Source of the DNA: JBAVQS01 sp049694275
Lineage (GTDB): Bacteria; Chloroflexota; Anaerolineae; UBA4142; SHND01
DNA length: 41,209 nt
Direction: 5' to 3'
NCBI GenBank assembly: GCA_049694275.1
Contig: JBAVQS010000381.1
Location: forward strand, 1-41,209
A program made the position numbers and the translations under genes. Shown here in pieces: positions 33,581 to 41,209 of this stretch (the first letter of the stretch is position 1; every line of letters begins with the position of its first letter). Under the pieces are notes generated by a model. It worked only from the letters and a program-made list of their open reading frames with translations, was not told where the DNA came from and did not search any database.

Positions 33581-33605
33581 GCGCGTCAAACAAAGAGGAG
33601 GACCT

Positions 33606-34472
33606 ATGATTCTCGTCGTCGGAGCCACCGGCACGCTCGGTGGCATCATCACCCGAATGCTGCTCGTCGCCGGCAAACCGGTGCGCATCCTGGCCCGCCC
33701 CCGGTCACGTCATCAACCCCTCGCGCTGGCGGGCGCCGATATCATGATGGGCGACCTCAAAAACCCCGAGTCGCTCTATATGGCCTGCTCCGGGGTCGAT
33801 ACGGTGATTACGACGGCCAACTCGGTCCTGCGCGGCGGCGAGGACACGATCGAGAGCGTGGACCTGCGCGGCAATCAAAACCTCATCGACGCGGCCCGCG
33901 ACGCCGGGGTGCGGCATTTCATCCTGATGTCGGTCCTCGGCAGCACGCTCGACAGCTCCGATCCCTTCACACGGGCCAAGGCCGAAACCGAGGCTTATCT
34001 GCGCGCCAGCGGCATGCTCCATACGATCATCGCGCCGAACATCTTTATGGAGGTTTGGCCCGCCCAGGTCGTCGGCGCGCCGGCGCTCAAGGGCTTGCCG
34101 GTCAAGATCATTGGCAACGGGTGGCGCAGGCATGCCTTTATCTCCATCGGCGATGTCGCCGCCTTTACCATCGCCGCCGTCGATCACCCCGGCGCAAAAA
34201 ACAAGACCCTGCCGCTCGGCGGCCCCGAGGCGCTCACCTGGCGCGATGTCATCCACATCTATGAATGGGCGATGGAACGCGCCATCACCGCCGAATTTCT
34301 CCCGCCCGGCAGTCCCATCCCCCATCTCTCGGAATGGATGACGGGCATGCTTGCCGCCATGGATACGTTTGATACCATGCTCGATACGACCGAGCTCGCC
34401 GACGCCTACGGCGTGCGCCTCACGCCGCTCCACGAAGTCATCCAGCGCACACTCGAGCCGGCGCATGCGTAA
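33606..34472 (+). CDS. NmrA-like NAD(P)-binding protein (atypical SDR)
   Basis: A 288-aa Rossmann protein. MILVVGATGTLGG carries the G-x-x-G-x-x-G motif at residues 6-12. The set IITRMLLVAGKPVRILARPRS, then GVDTVITTANS and FILMSVLGS matches NmrA/HSCARG-like and YtfG/QOR2-like reductases, which sense or use NAD(P)H and quinones. The ATG at 33606 has AGAGGAGG about 5 nt upstream, stronger than any earlier start; the longer frame would read through the leader terminator. It is followed by a 15-bp terminator. Confidence 0.88.
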   Translation: MILVVGATGTLGGIITRMLLVAGKPVRILARPRSRHQPLALAGADIMMGDLKNPESLYMACSGVDTVITTANSVLRGGEDTIESVDLRGNQNLIDAARDAGVRHFILMSVLGSTLDSSDPFTRAKAETEAYLRASGMLHTIIAPNIFMEVWPAQVVGAPALKGLPVKIIGNGWRRHAFISIGDVAAFTIAAVDHPGAKNKTLPLGGPEALTWRDVIHIYEWAMERAITAEFLPPGSPIPHLSEWMTGMLAAMDTFDTMLDTTELADAYGVRLTPLHEVIQRTLEPAHA

Positions 34473-34475
34473 AGA

Positions 34476-34508
34476 AAACAAGACCAAGCATCCTGCTTGG
34501 TCTTGTTT
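34476..34508. terminator. Bidirectional intrinsic terminator
   Basis: A 15-bp perfect stem (34476-34490 / 34494-34508) with a 3-nt loop; the arms begin AAACAAGACC and end GGTCTTGTTT. It gives a T-run in both directions and separates the convergent NmrA-like gene and the 34545 gene. Confidence 0.9.
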
Positions 34509-34544
34509 CATCTTTCCTTTCTTTGCGTCCCCGCGGTTCAATCT

Positions 34545-35429
34545 CTACCTCTCAATCGCCAGGTGCAGCGACTCTGTCGAGCTGACGAGAGCCGACCGGA
34601 GCGCGCGTGGAAAGATACTCTCGGTCACGTAAGGGACCTTCCCCAGCGTCAACTCAAGCACCACCCCGCGCTCGGTTTCATTGACGCCGACTCGGTTCAC
34701 CCGCGTCCGTGGATAAATCTGGATGACCTGCCCGTAAGGCCACATCTCGAGCGGCTGGCGGATCAATGTCCCGTGATAGTTCGTCGCCAACCAGAGCTGT
34801 CGCTCGCGCCCGCGCCGGAACAGGCGTCCCGGCGGATCGCCCGGATCAAATACCGATGCCAGCACCTGTTCCCCCGAGAGAAGGGTATCGAGGCGCACCG
34901 CGTTCATAAACTTCATCGGCAGGCGCATAATCTCCGGCGGCGGCTCCGGGCTGGGCTCCGCCCCGGCCCGGTACATCGGTCCCAGCGCCGCAGCCTGCAA
35001 CCCCGAGAGCAACCCGCGCACCACGCTCACGCCGACGGAATTGAAATCCAGCCGCGTGTGAACCACCCGGCCCACCTCCTCCCAGGTGATCTGGATCCAG
35101 CTATGCACCAGGATGCAGGCCCACTCGAAAGCGAGAATATCCCGAATCGGGATTTGCACCAGATCGAACGAAGCATCGCCGCCAGCGCCCGAGAGAATCA
35201 ACAACCGGTCGTCGGTCTGCACGACAATCCGTTCCGGAGTCGTCCGCTGCTCCACCTGAATGAACTGCTTGCGCAGGGCGCGGCCCATCAAGACCAGATC
35301 AAACGGCGGAAGCTGCAAAATCTCGACCGCATCCAACGCATCCACCGTACGTTCCAGCACGACGCGCGGTCCCGCGTCGAGCGCATCAAGACTGGGTATC
35401 GATAGTGGAAATCGTTCGCGTACTCGCAT
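34545..35429 (-). CDS. Uncharacterised 294-aa protein
   Basis: Not recognised. It has no signal peptide or clear membrane span. Features: IVVQTDDRLLILSGAGGDASFDLVQIPIRDILAFEW, which resembles a PH-like or Bact_PH-type strand pattern, and a second beta-rich half (LWLATNYHGTLIRQPLEMWPYGQVIQIYPRTRV) with similar rhythm, so it may contain two copies of a PH-like fold. A perfect TATAAT on the minus strand (35506-35501) lies ~75 nt upstream of the ATG, without a good -35. It stands alone between terminators and is a likely lineage-specific gene. Confidence 0.65.
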   Translation of the reverse strand: MRVRERFPLSIPSLDALDAGPRVVLERTVDALDAVEILQLPPFDLVLMGRALRKQFIQVEQRTTPERIVVQTDDRLLILSGAGGDASFDLVQIPIRDILAFEWACILVHSWIQITWEEVGRVVHTRLDFNSVGVSVVRGLLSGLQAAALGPMYRAGAEPSPEPPPEIMRLPMKFMNAVRLDTLLSGEQVLASVFDPGDPPGRLFRRGRERQLWLATNYHGTLIRQPLEMWPYGQVIQIYPRTRVNRVGVNETERGVVLELTLGKVPYVTESIFPRALRSALVSSTESLHLAIER

Positions 35430-35500
35430 GATCTTCGCCTCTCACTGGATTAGGGTTATTCGTCATTCTCCCGATGCTGGGTTAATTGCATGACTATCGC

Positions 35501-35506
35501 ATTATA
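35501..35506 (-). promoter_or_regulatory. -10 box of the 34545 gene
   Basis: Perfect TATAAT on the minus strand, ~72 nt before the ATG at 35429; no consensus -35 was seen at 16-18 nt. Low-to-moderate support. Confidence 0.4.
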
Positions 35507-35585
35507 CCCTCTCGGACCATAAAGGCCATTTCCACTATCTCTTTTCTTTTCGCGTTCTTGGCGCGTTTGGCAGTTCAGCCTTTAG

Positions 35586-35804
35586 TTAATGGGTCCCTCG
35601 GGGAGTGTTGCCCGCTCGCCGATTGACATACAGTAGCAGTCCGATGCCCACAATTCCCACCACCAGGCCGATGACGGCCCATTGACCTTGTCCTGCCATC
35701 ACGCCGGTTTGTAGGATGTTAGTGCCTTGCAGTATCCACACGATGCCGGTTAGAGTCAGAATAACCCCGATGATGTTCGCTATCCACTTCATGAGTTTAC
35801 TCAT
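35586..35804 (-). CDS. Small two-helix membrane protein
   Basis: A 72-aa protein with two hydrophobic helices (~8-26 and ~42-60) separated by a short loop TNILQTGVMAGQGQWA and a basic C-terminal tail. Small proteins of this pattern (VWILQG-N then Q-W-x-x-I-G) are widespread and uncharacterised. GGAGG lies 4 nt upstream of the ATG, a strong site. Confidence 0.75.
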   Translation of the reverse strand: MSKLMKWIANIIGVILTLTGIVWILQGTNILQTGVMAGQGQWAVIGLVVGIVGIGLLLYVNRRAGNTPRGTH

Positions 35805-35935
35805 CTTTCCTCCTTCTTCTATTGCAATAACTCTTAAGACCTGCTAAATCCACAAAACGATATTCATCTGAATCCTCCTCTCTATGGTGAGCTTCATGTG
35901 CTAGAGCTCAATTTTCCAAGGGCCCTGGCTAACTG

Positions 35936-36039
35936 CTCACCTTACGCAGTAACTGTCATTTCGAGCCGCTTTTGCGAGAAATCTCGCCTCCAAAAACCGA
36001 GATTTCTCACTGCGTTCGAAATGACATGCGTAACGTGAG
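35936..36039. mobile_element. 104-bp MITE-like palindrome with 6-bp target repeats
   Basis: The ends are inverted repeats: CTCAC-C-TTACGCA then TGTCATTTCGA on the left, and the same (CTCAC-G-TTACGCA, TGTCATTTCGA) in reverse complement at the right, with a 5-nt GTAAC extra in the left arm. The core has a second inverted pair, GAGAAATCTCG / CGAGATTTCTC. The element is flanked by direct TAACTG (35930-35935 and 36040-36045). It encodes nothing. The interval 35805-36211 otherwise holds a terminator-like hairpin and the hsdR promoter. Confidence 0.7.
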
Positions 36040-36041
36040 TA

Positions 36042-36066
36042 ACTGCTCGGATTATCGGCAGTTTTT
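36042..36066 (+). terminator. Possible intrinsic terminator upstream of hsdR
   Basis: ACTGC-T-CG, loop GATTAT, CG-GCAGT, followed by TTTTT (36062-36066). The stem has one bulged base and is short. It would block plus-strand read-through into hsdR. Confidence 0.4.
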
Positions 36067-36132
36067 GTCCCAGAGCAAATTCCTTCCAATAAGGTTGCCC
36101 GGCTTGTTTGTAAAAGTGTTGCCCTGCCACGA

Positions 36133-36161
36133 TTGCCTCACAACGTCCCTTGTGCTAGAAT
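36133..36161 (+). promoter_or_regulatory. Promoter of hsdR
   Basis: TTGCCT (36133-36138), 17-nt spacer, TAGAAT (36156-36161). It lies about 50 nt before the chosen hsdR start. Confidence 0.55.
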
Positions 36162-36211
36162 TGGCCCTGACCCACTCACTCGAAATCTATCGGCACTTCC
36201 AAGGCGAATCC

Positions 36212-38566
36212 ATGTCCGAAGCGGATACCTGCCGCACCTATATTGTCCCCAAACTGCACACCGCAGGCTGGGAGGATGACTCGATCGCCGAGCAGCGTGT
36301 GATCGCGCCCGGCCGTATCGTGCCGGTCGGTCATGGACACACGCGCCAGCCCAGCCGCCGCCCCGATTACCTCCTCTATCTCAAAAAGCACTATCCCATC
36401 GCGGTGGTCGAGGCCAAAGCCGATTACAAGCTGCCGGGCGATGGTCTGCAACAGGCCATGCACTATGCTGCCATGCTGGGGCTCAAGTTCGCCTATGCGA
36501 GCAACGGCGCGGGCATTGTCGAGCACGATTTTATTACCGGCCTGGAAAGAAACCTTTCCGATTTCCCGACCCCCGACGAACTGTGGGCGCGCCTGCGCGG
36601 CGACCTGCACCTGGCCGACGCCCGCGATGCCGCCGACGCGTTGACCGCCTATTTTGAAGAGGTCGGGGCCAAATCCCCGCGCTATTACCAGGAGATCGCC
36701 ATCAACCGCGCCGTGGAGGCGGTCATTCGCGCTCAACCCCGCATCCTGCTGACCATGGCGACCGGCACGGGCAAGACCTTTGTCGCCTTTCAGATCATCT
36801 GGCGCTTGCTCAAGGCCAAACGGAAAAAGCGCATCCTCTATCTCGCCGACCGCAATGTGCTCATCGATCAGGCCAAGGACCGGACCTTTAGCCCGCTCGG
36901 TCAGGCGGTCCACAAAATCCAGGGCGAGGCGGTCAAATCACGCGAGGTCTATTTCGCGCTCTACCAGGCGCTCTCCGGCGCCGGCGGCGCGCCGCCCCTC
37001 TATGAACAGTACCCCCGCGACTTTTTCGACCTGATTGTCGTCGACGAGTGCCATCGCGGGAGCGCCAGCGACGAGAGCTCGTGGCGCGAGATTTTAGCGT
37101 ATTTCGCGCCCGCGCAGCAGATCGGCATGACCGCAACCCCGAAGCGGACCGATAATGTCGATACGTACAGCTATTTTGGCGAGCCGATCTATACCTACAG
37201 CCTGAAACAGGGGATCGAGGACGGCTTTCTCGCGCCCTATCGTGTCCTGCGCGTGCTGCTCGACGTGGATACGCAAGGGCTGCAAATCGCCCCCGGCGTG
37301 CTGGACCGCTTTGGCCGCGAGATTCCGCCGGACCTTTACGGGACCAAAGATTTCGAGCGCCTCCTCTCGCTCCTCACCCGCACCGAGACCGTGGCCCGGC
37401 ATCTCACCGACTATCTCAAAGCCACGAATCGCTACGACAAGACGATTGTGTTTTGCGTCGACCAGGAGCACGCGCTGGACATGCGCCAGGCGCTCGTCAA
37501 CGCCAACGCCGACCTCGTCAAAATCCATCCCGATTATGTCGCCCGCGTAGTCTCGGATGAGGGCAAGGAAGGCCGGATGCACCTCGATAATTTTCAGGAC
37601 CCGGAGATCGAGGCGCCCGTCATCCTGACCACCTCCCAGATGCTGACGACCGGCGTCGACGCGCCCACCTGCCGCAACATCGTCCTCTTTAAACCGATCA
37701 ACTCGATGACCGATTTCAAGCAGATCATTGGGCGCGGGACGCGCGTGCTGGAGGAAAAAGGGAAATACTGGTTCACGATTCTGGATTACGTCGGCGCAAC
37801 GCACCTCTTTTACGACCCCGCGTTCGATGGCGACCCCACCGTCCACGTCAAGCAGCGGGTGAACGAGGCCGGCGAGATCACCGAGACGCAGGAAACCCCG
37901 CCATCCGGCGCGGGCGACGCGGAGCACGAGACAAATGGGGAATATGCTCAAGCACATGTCGTGGAGAGCGAGAGCCACGAGCGGTCCAAGTACTATCTCG
38001 ACGGGGTCCCGGTCTATCTGGTTGGGGAGCAGTTTTTCGAGCTCGACCCCGACGACGAAAACCACATCCTGCGGACCATCACGTTTACCGATTACGTCCG
38101 TGGGAACGTCCGCCGCTTGTGGCCCAACGCCGATCACCTGCTCCGGGCCTGGCCCATCGGCGAGCAGCGACAAGAGATCACCGCCATGCTCTTGCAGCAT
38201 GGAATCGACCTGAACGAGTTGGCCCGTATCACGCATCACCCGGACGCCGACCCGCTCGACCTTTTGCTGAACGTCGCGTATAATGCGCCCCTGCTAACCC
38301 GCAAGGAGCGCGCCGCCAAACTGCGCCGGAGCCGGCCCAACTTTTTCAATGCGTATCAACCGCAGGCGCGCGCCATTCTGAACCAGTTGCTCGACAAATA
38401 CGCCGATTATGGCCTGCGCGAGCTATCCGACCTCGGCGCAGCCCTCAAGGTCCCGCCGTTCGACCAGTACGGGACGCTCAATGAGATCGCCGCGCTCTTT
38501 GGCGGCCCGGTTCAACTCAAATCAGCCATCGATCAGATGCAGGTCTTGATCTATCAACAGGAATAG
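36212..38566 (+). CDS. hsdR: Type I restriction enzyme, R subunit (EcoEI/EcoR124-like family)
   Basis: A 784-aa motor and nuclease subunit. The nuclease domain has P-D52-Y-L-L, E67-A-K69 and Q-Q-A-M-H-Y (80-85), a PD-(D/E)xK site. The translocase has Walker A MATGTGKT (182-189), DECH (278-281), TATP (307-310) and the motif VI stretch QIIGRGTR. The C-terminus (~620-784) is the EcoEI R-type helical domain that binds the methylase. The ATG at 36212 has AAGG 7 nt upstream; a longer frame would begin inside the MITE-like repeat and is rejected. All catalytic residues are intact, so cleavage capacity depends on hsdS. Confidence 0.94.
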   Translation: MSEADTCRTYIVPKLHTAGWEDDSIAEQRVIAPGRIVPVGHGHTRQPSRRPDYLLYLKKHYPIAVVEAKADYKLPGDGLQQAMHYAAMLGLKFAYASNGAGIVEHDFITGLERNLSDFPTPDELWARLRGDLHLADARDAADALTAYFEEVGAKSPRYYQEIAINRAVEAVIRAQPRILLTMATGTGKTFVAFQIIWRLLKAKRKKRILYLADRNVLIDQAKDRTFSPLGQAVHKIQGEAVKSREVYFALYQALSGAGGAPPLYEQYPRDFFDLIVVDECHRGSASDESSWREILAYFAPAQQIGMTATPKRTDNVDTYSYFGEPIYTYSLKQGIEDGFLAPYRVLRVLLDVDTQGLQIAPGVLDRFGREIPPDLYGTKDFERLLSLLTRTETVARHLTDYLKATNRYDKTIVFCVDQEHALDMRQALVNANADLVKIHPDYVARVVSDEGKEGRMHLDNFQDPEIEAPVILTTSQMLTTGVDAPTCRNIVLFKPINSMTDFKQIIGRGTRVLEEKGKYWFTILDYVGATHLFYDPAFDGDPTVHVKQRVNEAGEITETQETPPSGAGDAEHETNGEYAQAHVVESESHERSKYYLDGVPVYLVGEQFFELDPDDENHILRTITFTDYVRGNVRRLWPNADHLLRAWPIGEQRQEITAMLLQHGIDLNELARITHHPDADPLDLLLNVAYNAPLLTRKERAAKLRRSRPNFFNAYQPQARAILNQLLDKYADYGLRELSDLGAALKVPPFDQYGTLNEIAALFGGPVQLKSAIDQMQVLIYQQE

Positions 38567-38577
38567 AAGCAGGGCTT

Positions 38578-38737
38578 TTCAGTTTTCCCTTGATAAGTGG
38601 GATGTCATTCCGAGGAGCGCTTTGCCTCCCCTGGCGTTCTCAGTCCGCTGTAAGGCGGGAGGCCAGGGTTGCGACGAGGAATCTCGTTATCGCCAGCAAG
38701 ATTCTTCGCTATGCTCAGAATGACAGCGGAAACTGAA
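38578..38737. repeat. 160-bp palindromic dispersed repeat between hsdR and hsdM
   Basis: Outer arms TTCAGTTTTCC (38578-38588) / GGAAACTGAA (38728-38737); inner arms TGTCATTCCGAG (38603-38614) / CTCAGAATGACA (38714-38725), 11/12; and GAGGAATCT / AGATTCTTC further in. The left half carries an extra hairpin with CCTCCC/GGGAGG arms. This is related to the pair at 25607-25677. The interval 38567-38789 contains no gene. Confidence 0.65.
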
Positions 38738-38789
38738 GCGCCGCGGAATAGAGGCCAGCCATCTATACAATCCCCGTACAAGGAAGCTC

Positions 38790-40337
38790 ATGCCCAAAAC
38801 CCGACCCGCCAAAACCAGTGGCAACCAGCCGCCGCTCATGGAACCCGCGCACGGCAACCCGCCGACCACCCGCGCGCAGCTCTCTTCGATCATCAAATCC
38901 GCCCGCGACAAGATGCGCAAGGATGCAGGGCTGAACGGGGACCTGGACCGCCTCCCCCAGTTCTCCTGGCTGCTTTTCCTCAAGTGCTATGACGACCTGG
39001 AGGAAGACCGCGAAACCACAGCAGTCCTCTCCGGCAAGCCCTACCGTCCGGTCATCCCCGCGCCCTATCGCTGGCGCGACTGGGCCGCGGACCCGAACAA
39101 GGGGCGCACCGGCGAAGAGTTGATTGCGTTCGTGAATAACGAGCTCCTGCCCGCGCTGCGCGGGCTCAACGGCAGCGACGAGCAACTGGTCCTCGCCTCG
39201 CTCTTTCGCGAGACCTTTAACCGGATGCTTTCGGGGTATCTCTTGCGCGACCTGGTCAACCAGATTAGCGGAGTCGATTTTCACTCGCATCAAGAGCTAT
39301 TTACCCTCTCACATCTCTATGAATCGATGCTCAAAGAGATGCGGGATGCGGCCGGCGACTCGGGCGAATTCTATACCCCGCGGCCGATCGTCAAGTTCAT
39401 GGTGGACCGCGTCGCCCCGCGCCTGGGCGAGACGGTGCTCGACCCCGCTTGCGGCACCGGCGGCTTTATGGTGGAGGCGTACGACTATCTCAAGGGGCAG
39501 CGGCAGACCGCGGCGGACCAGGAGCGATTGCAGAGCGCGACCCTCTTTGGCGTCGAGAAAAAGCCGATGCCCTACCTGCTGGGCACCATGAACCTGCTCC
39601 TGCACGGCATCGATAACCCCCACATCCGCCGGGACAATGCCCTCTCGAAACCCCTCCGCGAGATCGGCGAGGCCGACCGCTATGATGTGATTCTCACCAA
39701 CCCGCCCTTTGGCGGCGAAGAAGAGCCGGGCATCCAGCTCAACTTTCCGGAAGCGACGCGCACGGGCGAGACGGCGCTCCTGTTCTTGCAGTTTATCCTC
39801 CGCTCGCTCAAGCCGCAGGGACGCTGCGCGATTGTCGTCCCGAACGGGACCCTGTTTGGGGATGGGGTTGCGGCGCGTATCAAGGAACAACTCCTCAAGA
39901 ATTTCAACCTGCACACCATCGTCCGCCTGCCGAACGGCGTCTTTGCCCCCTATACGAGCATCCCGACCAACCTCCTCTTTTTCGACCGCACAGGACCGAC
40001 GAGCGAGATCTGGTATTACGAACAGCCGATGGCTGCGGGGCGCAAGAACTATACCAAGACACAGCCGCTGCAATTTGAGGAATTCGCGGACTGTATCGCC
40101 TGGTGGGACAACCGGGTTGCGAACGAGCGCGCCTGGAAGGTCGCCGCCGCCGATGTGCTGAAATACGACGCGGCGGGGAATCTCCTCTCGGTAAACCTGG
40201 ACTGCAAGAACCCCAATCGGGTGGACGATTTCGAGCACCTGCCGCCGGAAAAGCTCGTGGCGGATATTGAGGCGAAGGAACAACGGATTATAGAGATCAT
40301 GGCGGAGATTCGGGGCGTGCTGAAAGCGGGCATGTGA
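38790..40337 (+). CDS. hsdM: Type I restriction-modification system, M subunit (N6-adenine methyltransferase)
   Basis: A 515-aa HsdM. The N-terminal helical domain (~28-170, LSSIIKSARDKMRKDAGLNGD) binds the S subunit. The methyltransferase has motif I DPACGTGGF (218-226) and motif IV NPPF (304-307), with SGEFYTPRPIVKFMV before motif I. It methylates adenine in the half-sites defined by HsdS. The stop overlaps the hsdS start by one base (TGATG). It is intact. Confidence 0.95.
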   Translation: MPKTRPAKTSGNQPPLMEPAHGNPPTTRAQLSSIIKSARDKMRKDAGLNGDLDRLPQFSWLLFLKCYDDLEEDRETTAVLSGKPYRPVIPAPYRWRDWAADPNKGRTGEELIAFVNNELLPALRGLNGSDEQLVLASLFRETFNRMLSGYLLRDLVNQISGVDFHSHQELFTLSHLYESMLKEMRDAAGDSGEFYTPRPIVKFMVDRVAPRLGETVLDPACGTGGFMVEAYDYLKGQRQTAADQERLQSATLFGVEKKPMPYLLGTMNLLLHGIDNPHIRRDNALSKPLREIGEADRYDVILTNPPFGGEEEPGIQLNFPEATRTGETALLFLQFILRSLKPQGRCAIVVPNGTLFGDGVAARIKEQLLKNFNLHTIVRLPNGVFAPYTSIPTNLLFFDRTGPTSEIWYYEQPMAAGRKNYTKTQPLQFEEFADCIAWWDNRVANERAWKVAAADVLKYDAAGNLLSVNLDCKNPNRVDDFEHLPPEKLVADIEAKEQRIIEIMAEIRGVLKAGM

Positions 40338-41104
40338 TGGGAAATAGCTGGCCTATTACACCGCTCGGTAGTGTTCTGCGCGAGCGCCAGGAGACGCCCT
40401 CTACGACTGACATCGAGTTGGGCAAGATTCGTATTGTTGGCAAGATTGTTTTCGACGAGGGCAAGATTCGACTTCGAGATACTGTTGAAACCAAAACTGG
40501 AATGATTCTTGTTCGTCCTGGCGATTTGGTCGTCTCAGGGATAAACGCGATTAAAGGCGCAATCGCGTTCTACGACGAGACTGCGACAGAGCCCATTGCA
40601 GCAACGATTCATTATGGCGCATACATCCCTGATAAAGAACGCGTCGATACACGATTCTTATGGTGGCAACTCCGAAGTAGAGCCTTTCAAAACATTCTGT
40701 TGAGTCACCTTCCTAATGGGATCAAGACAGAACTGAAACCGACCAGACTGCTCGCTGTGCCCATCCCTCTTCCCTCCCTCGCCGAGCAGCAGCGCATTGT
40801 CGCGCGCATCGAGGAACTGGCGCGGCGCGTGGAAGAAGCGCGCGGACTGAGACAAGCGGCGGTAGAGGAAGGGGAAGCATTATTAAACTCGACGCTGACA
40901 TGGATTATCGCACGGCTGGAACCGAATTATGGATCAGTTCTCTTGGATAAATTGCTATTGGAAGCTAGTTATGGCACATCAGTGAAATGTAATTCTAGCC
41001 GCGAAGATGGGGCTTTTCCAGTACTGCGAATCCCCAATGTTGCCTTGGAAAGAATAACCTTGAACAATTTAAAATATGGGCAATTAGAGCGAATTCCATG
41101 TTAA
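40337..41104 (+). pseudogene. hsdS: Type I specificity subunit hsdS, truncated in the second recognition domain
   Basis: The ATG at 40337 overlaps the hsdM stop. The 255 residues hold TRD1 (~1-145), the conserved helix LPSLAEQQRIVARIEELARRVEEA (~145-190) and only the first ~55 residues of TRD2 (starting near YGSVLL, with GTSVKC, VLRIPNV and LKYGQLE). It then stops at TAA 41102-41104, where full HsdS proteins have ~400 aa. The stop is 1 nt before the end of an IS630-type transposase gene in the other orientation, so an IS insertion cut the gene. The region is more AT-rich than hsdM. A half-S protein of this size can in principle dimerise, as known for some truncated HsdS. Confidence 0.85.
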
Positions 41105-41105
41105 T

Positions 41106-41209
41106 TTATGGCTTGGCGTAGCCGCAGTGAGCGAACCAGGCAGCAATATCTTGGTTCGAGACCGACGCAAAGGCGGCGTCCAGGGCGGCCACCAGCGCGT
41201 CGAACGTGC
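41106..41209 (-). mobile_element. IS630-type transposase, C-terminal fragment at the window edge
   Basis: On the minus strand, TAA at 41108-41106 ends a frame that reads through the window end: TFDALVAALDAAFASVS then NQDIAAWFAHCGYAKP. That C-terminus, with W-F-x-H-C-G-Y, is typical of IS630-family DDE transposases. It is therefore the 3' end of an IS that extends beyond the window. The left terminal repeat should lie within roughly 41070-41105, but the boundary cannot be set here. Confidence 0.75.

Noticed and set aside
33396..33605. Small upstream coding region or N-terminal extension of the NmrA-like protein (start near 33480)
   Set aside because: It would run through the structured leader and terminator, has no ribosome binding site and no similarity to the family; ATG 33606 has a strong site.
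35972..36211. 80-codon N-terminal extension of HsdR
   Set aside because: It starts inside the MITE-like repeat, upstream of the likely promoter, and is not part of the family; ATG 36212 fits.
1..41209. CRISPR array, prophage, rRNA or tRNA genes
   Set aside because: No regularly spaced direct repeats, phage genes or RNA gene signatures were found by reading; tRNAscan-type tools were not available.

Overview
This is a gene-dense, GC-rich bacterial window of 41.2 kb, with about 35 protein genes and mostly tiny intergenic gaps. The most likely source is a Chloroflexota (Anaerolineae-like) genome. That is inferred from secreted proteins with Thr/Pro (TPT-type) linkers, large multi-spanning GT-C-like membrane proteins, single-membrane-style envelope proteins and F420-type oxidoreductase families. 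No rRNA, tRNA or CRISPR array was seen.

Layout. 1-1.1 kb: the 3' end of a secreted Thr/Pro-linker protein, closed by a terminator. 9.6-1.1 kb (minus strand): a compact run of FlK-like thioesterase, luciferase-like oxidoreductase, DUF885 metallopeptidase, TldD, TldE, GT-C-like membrane protein and MOSC protein. 11.7-9.7 kb: ftsH, divergent from a small P-loop kinase that looks leaderless. 16.6-12.5 kb (minus): PIG-L deacetylase, MBL hydrolase, two membrane-anchored exported proteins and an HtrA-type protease. 31.4-16.8 kb (minus): a 14-gene co-directional array. It starts at a MarR regulator with a clear promoter and operator, then carries a MacAB-like efflux system, a HEAT-like gene broken by TAA, a thioredoxin-fold gene with an in-frame TGA, an MBL hydrolase, an epimerase, an MFS exporter, a Ddn-type oxidoreductase, a heterodimeric ABC exporter, a dienelactone hydrolase and a GNAT acetyltransferase. 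A DHA2-type MFS pump (33.2-31.6 kb) lies just upstream. With it, four export systems sit in about 16 kb, which suggests an efflux and detoxification island.

33.3-34.5 kb: an NmrA-like NAD(P)-binding protein gene preceded by a structured leader of about 185 nt that ends in an intrinsic terminator just before the ribosome binding site. 34.5-35.8 kb: two uncharacterised genes. 36.2-41.1 kb: a type I restriction-modification locus (hsdR, hsdM, hsdS). A 104-bp MITE-like palindrome with 6-bp direct repeats precedes hsdR, a related palindrome separates hsdR from hsdM, and hsdS is cut off in its second target-recognition domain next to the end of an IS630-type transposase gene that runs off the window.

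The best candidates for something new are: (1) the redoxin gene at 25653-26150, whose in-frame TGA falls exactly at the first position of the redox C-x-x-C motif and is followed at the right distance by a SECIS-like hairpin, so it is probably a selenoprotein; (2) the unassigned leader RNA at 33396-33580; and (3) the families of palindromic dispersed repeats inserted around the accessory genes.
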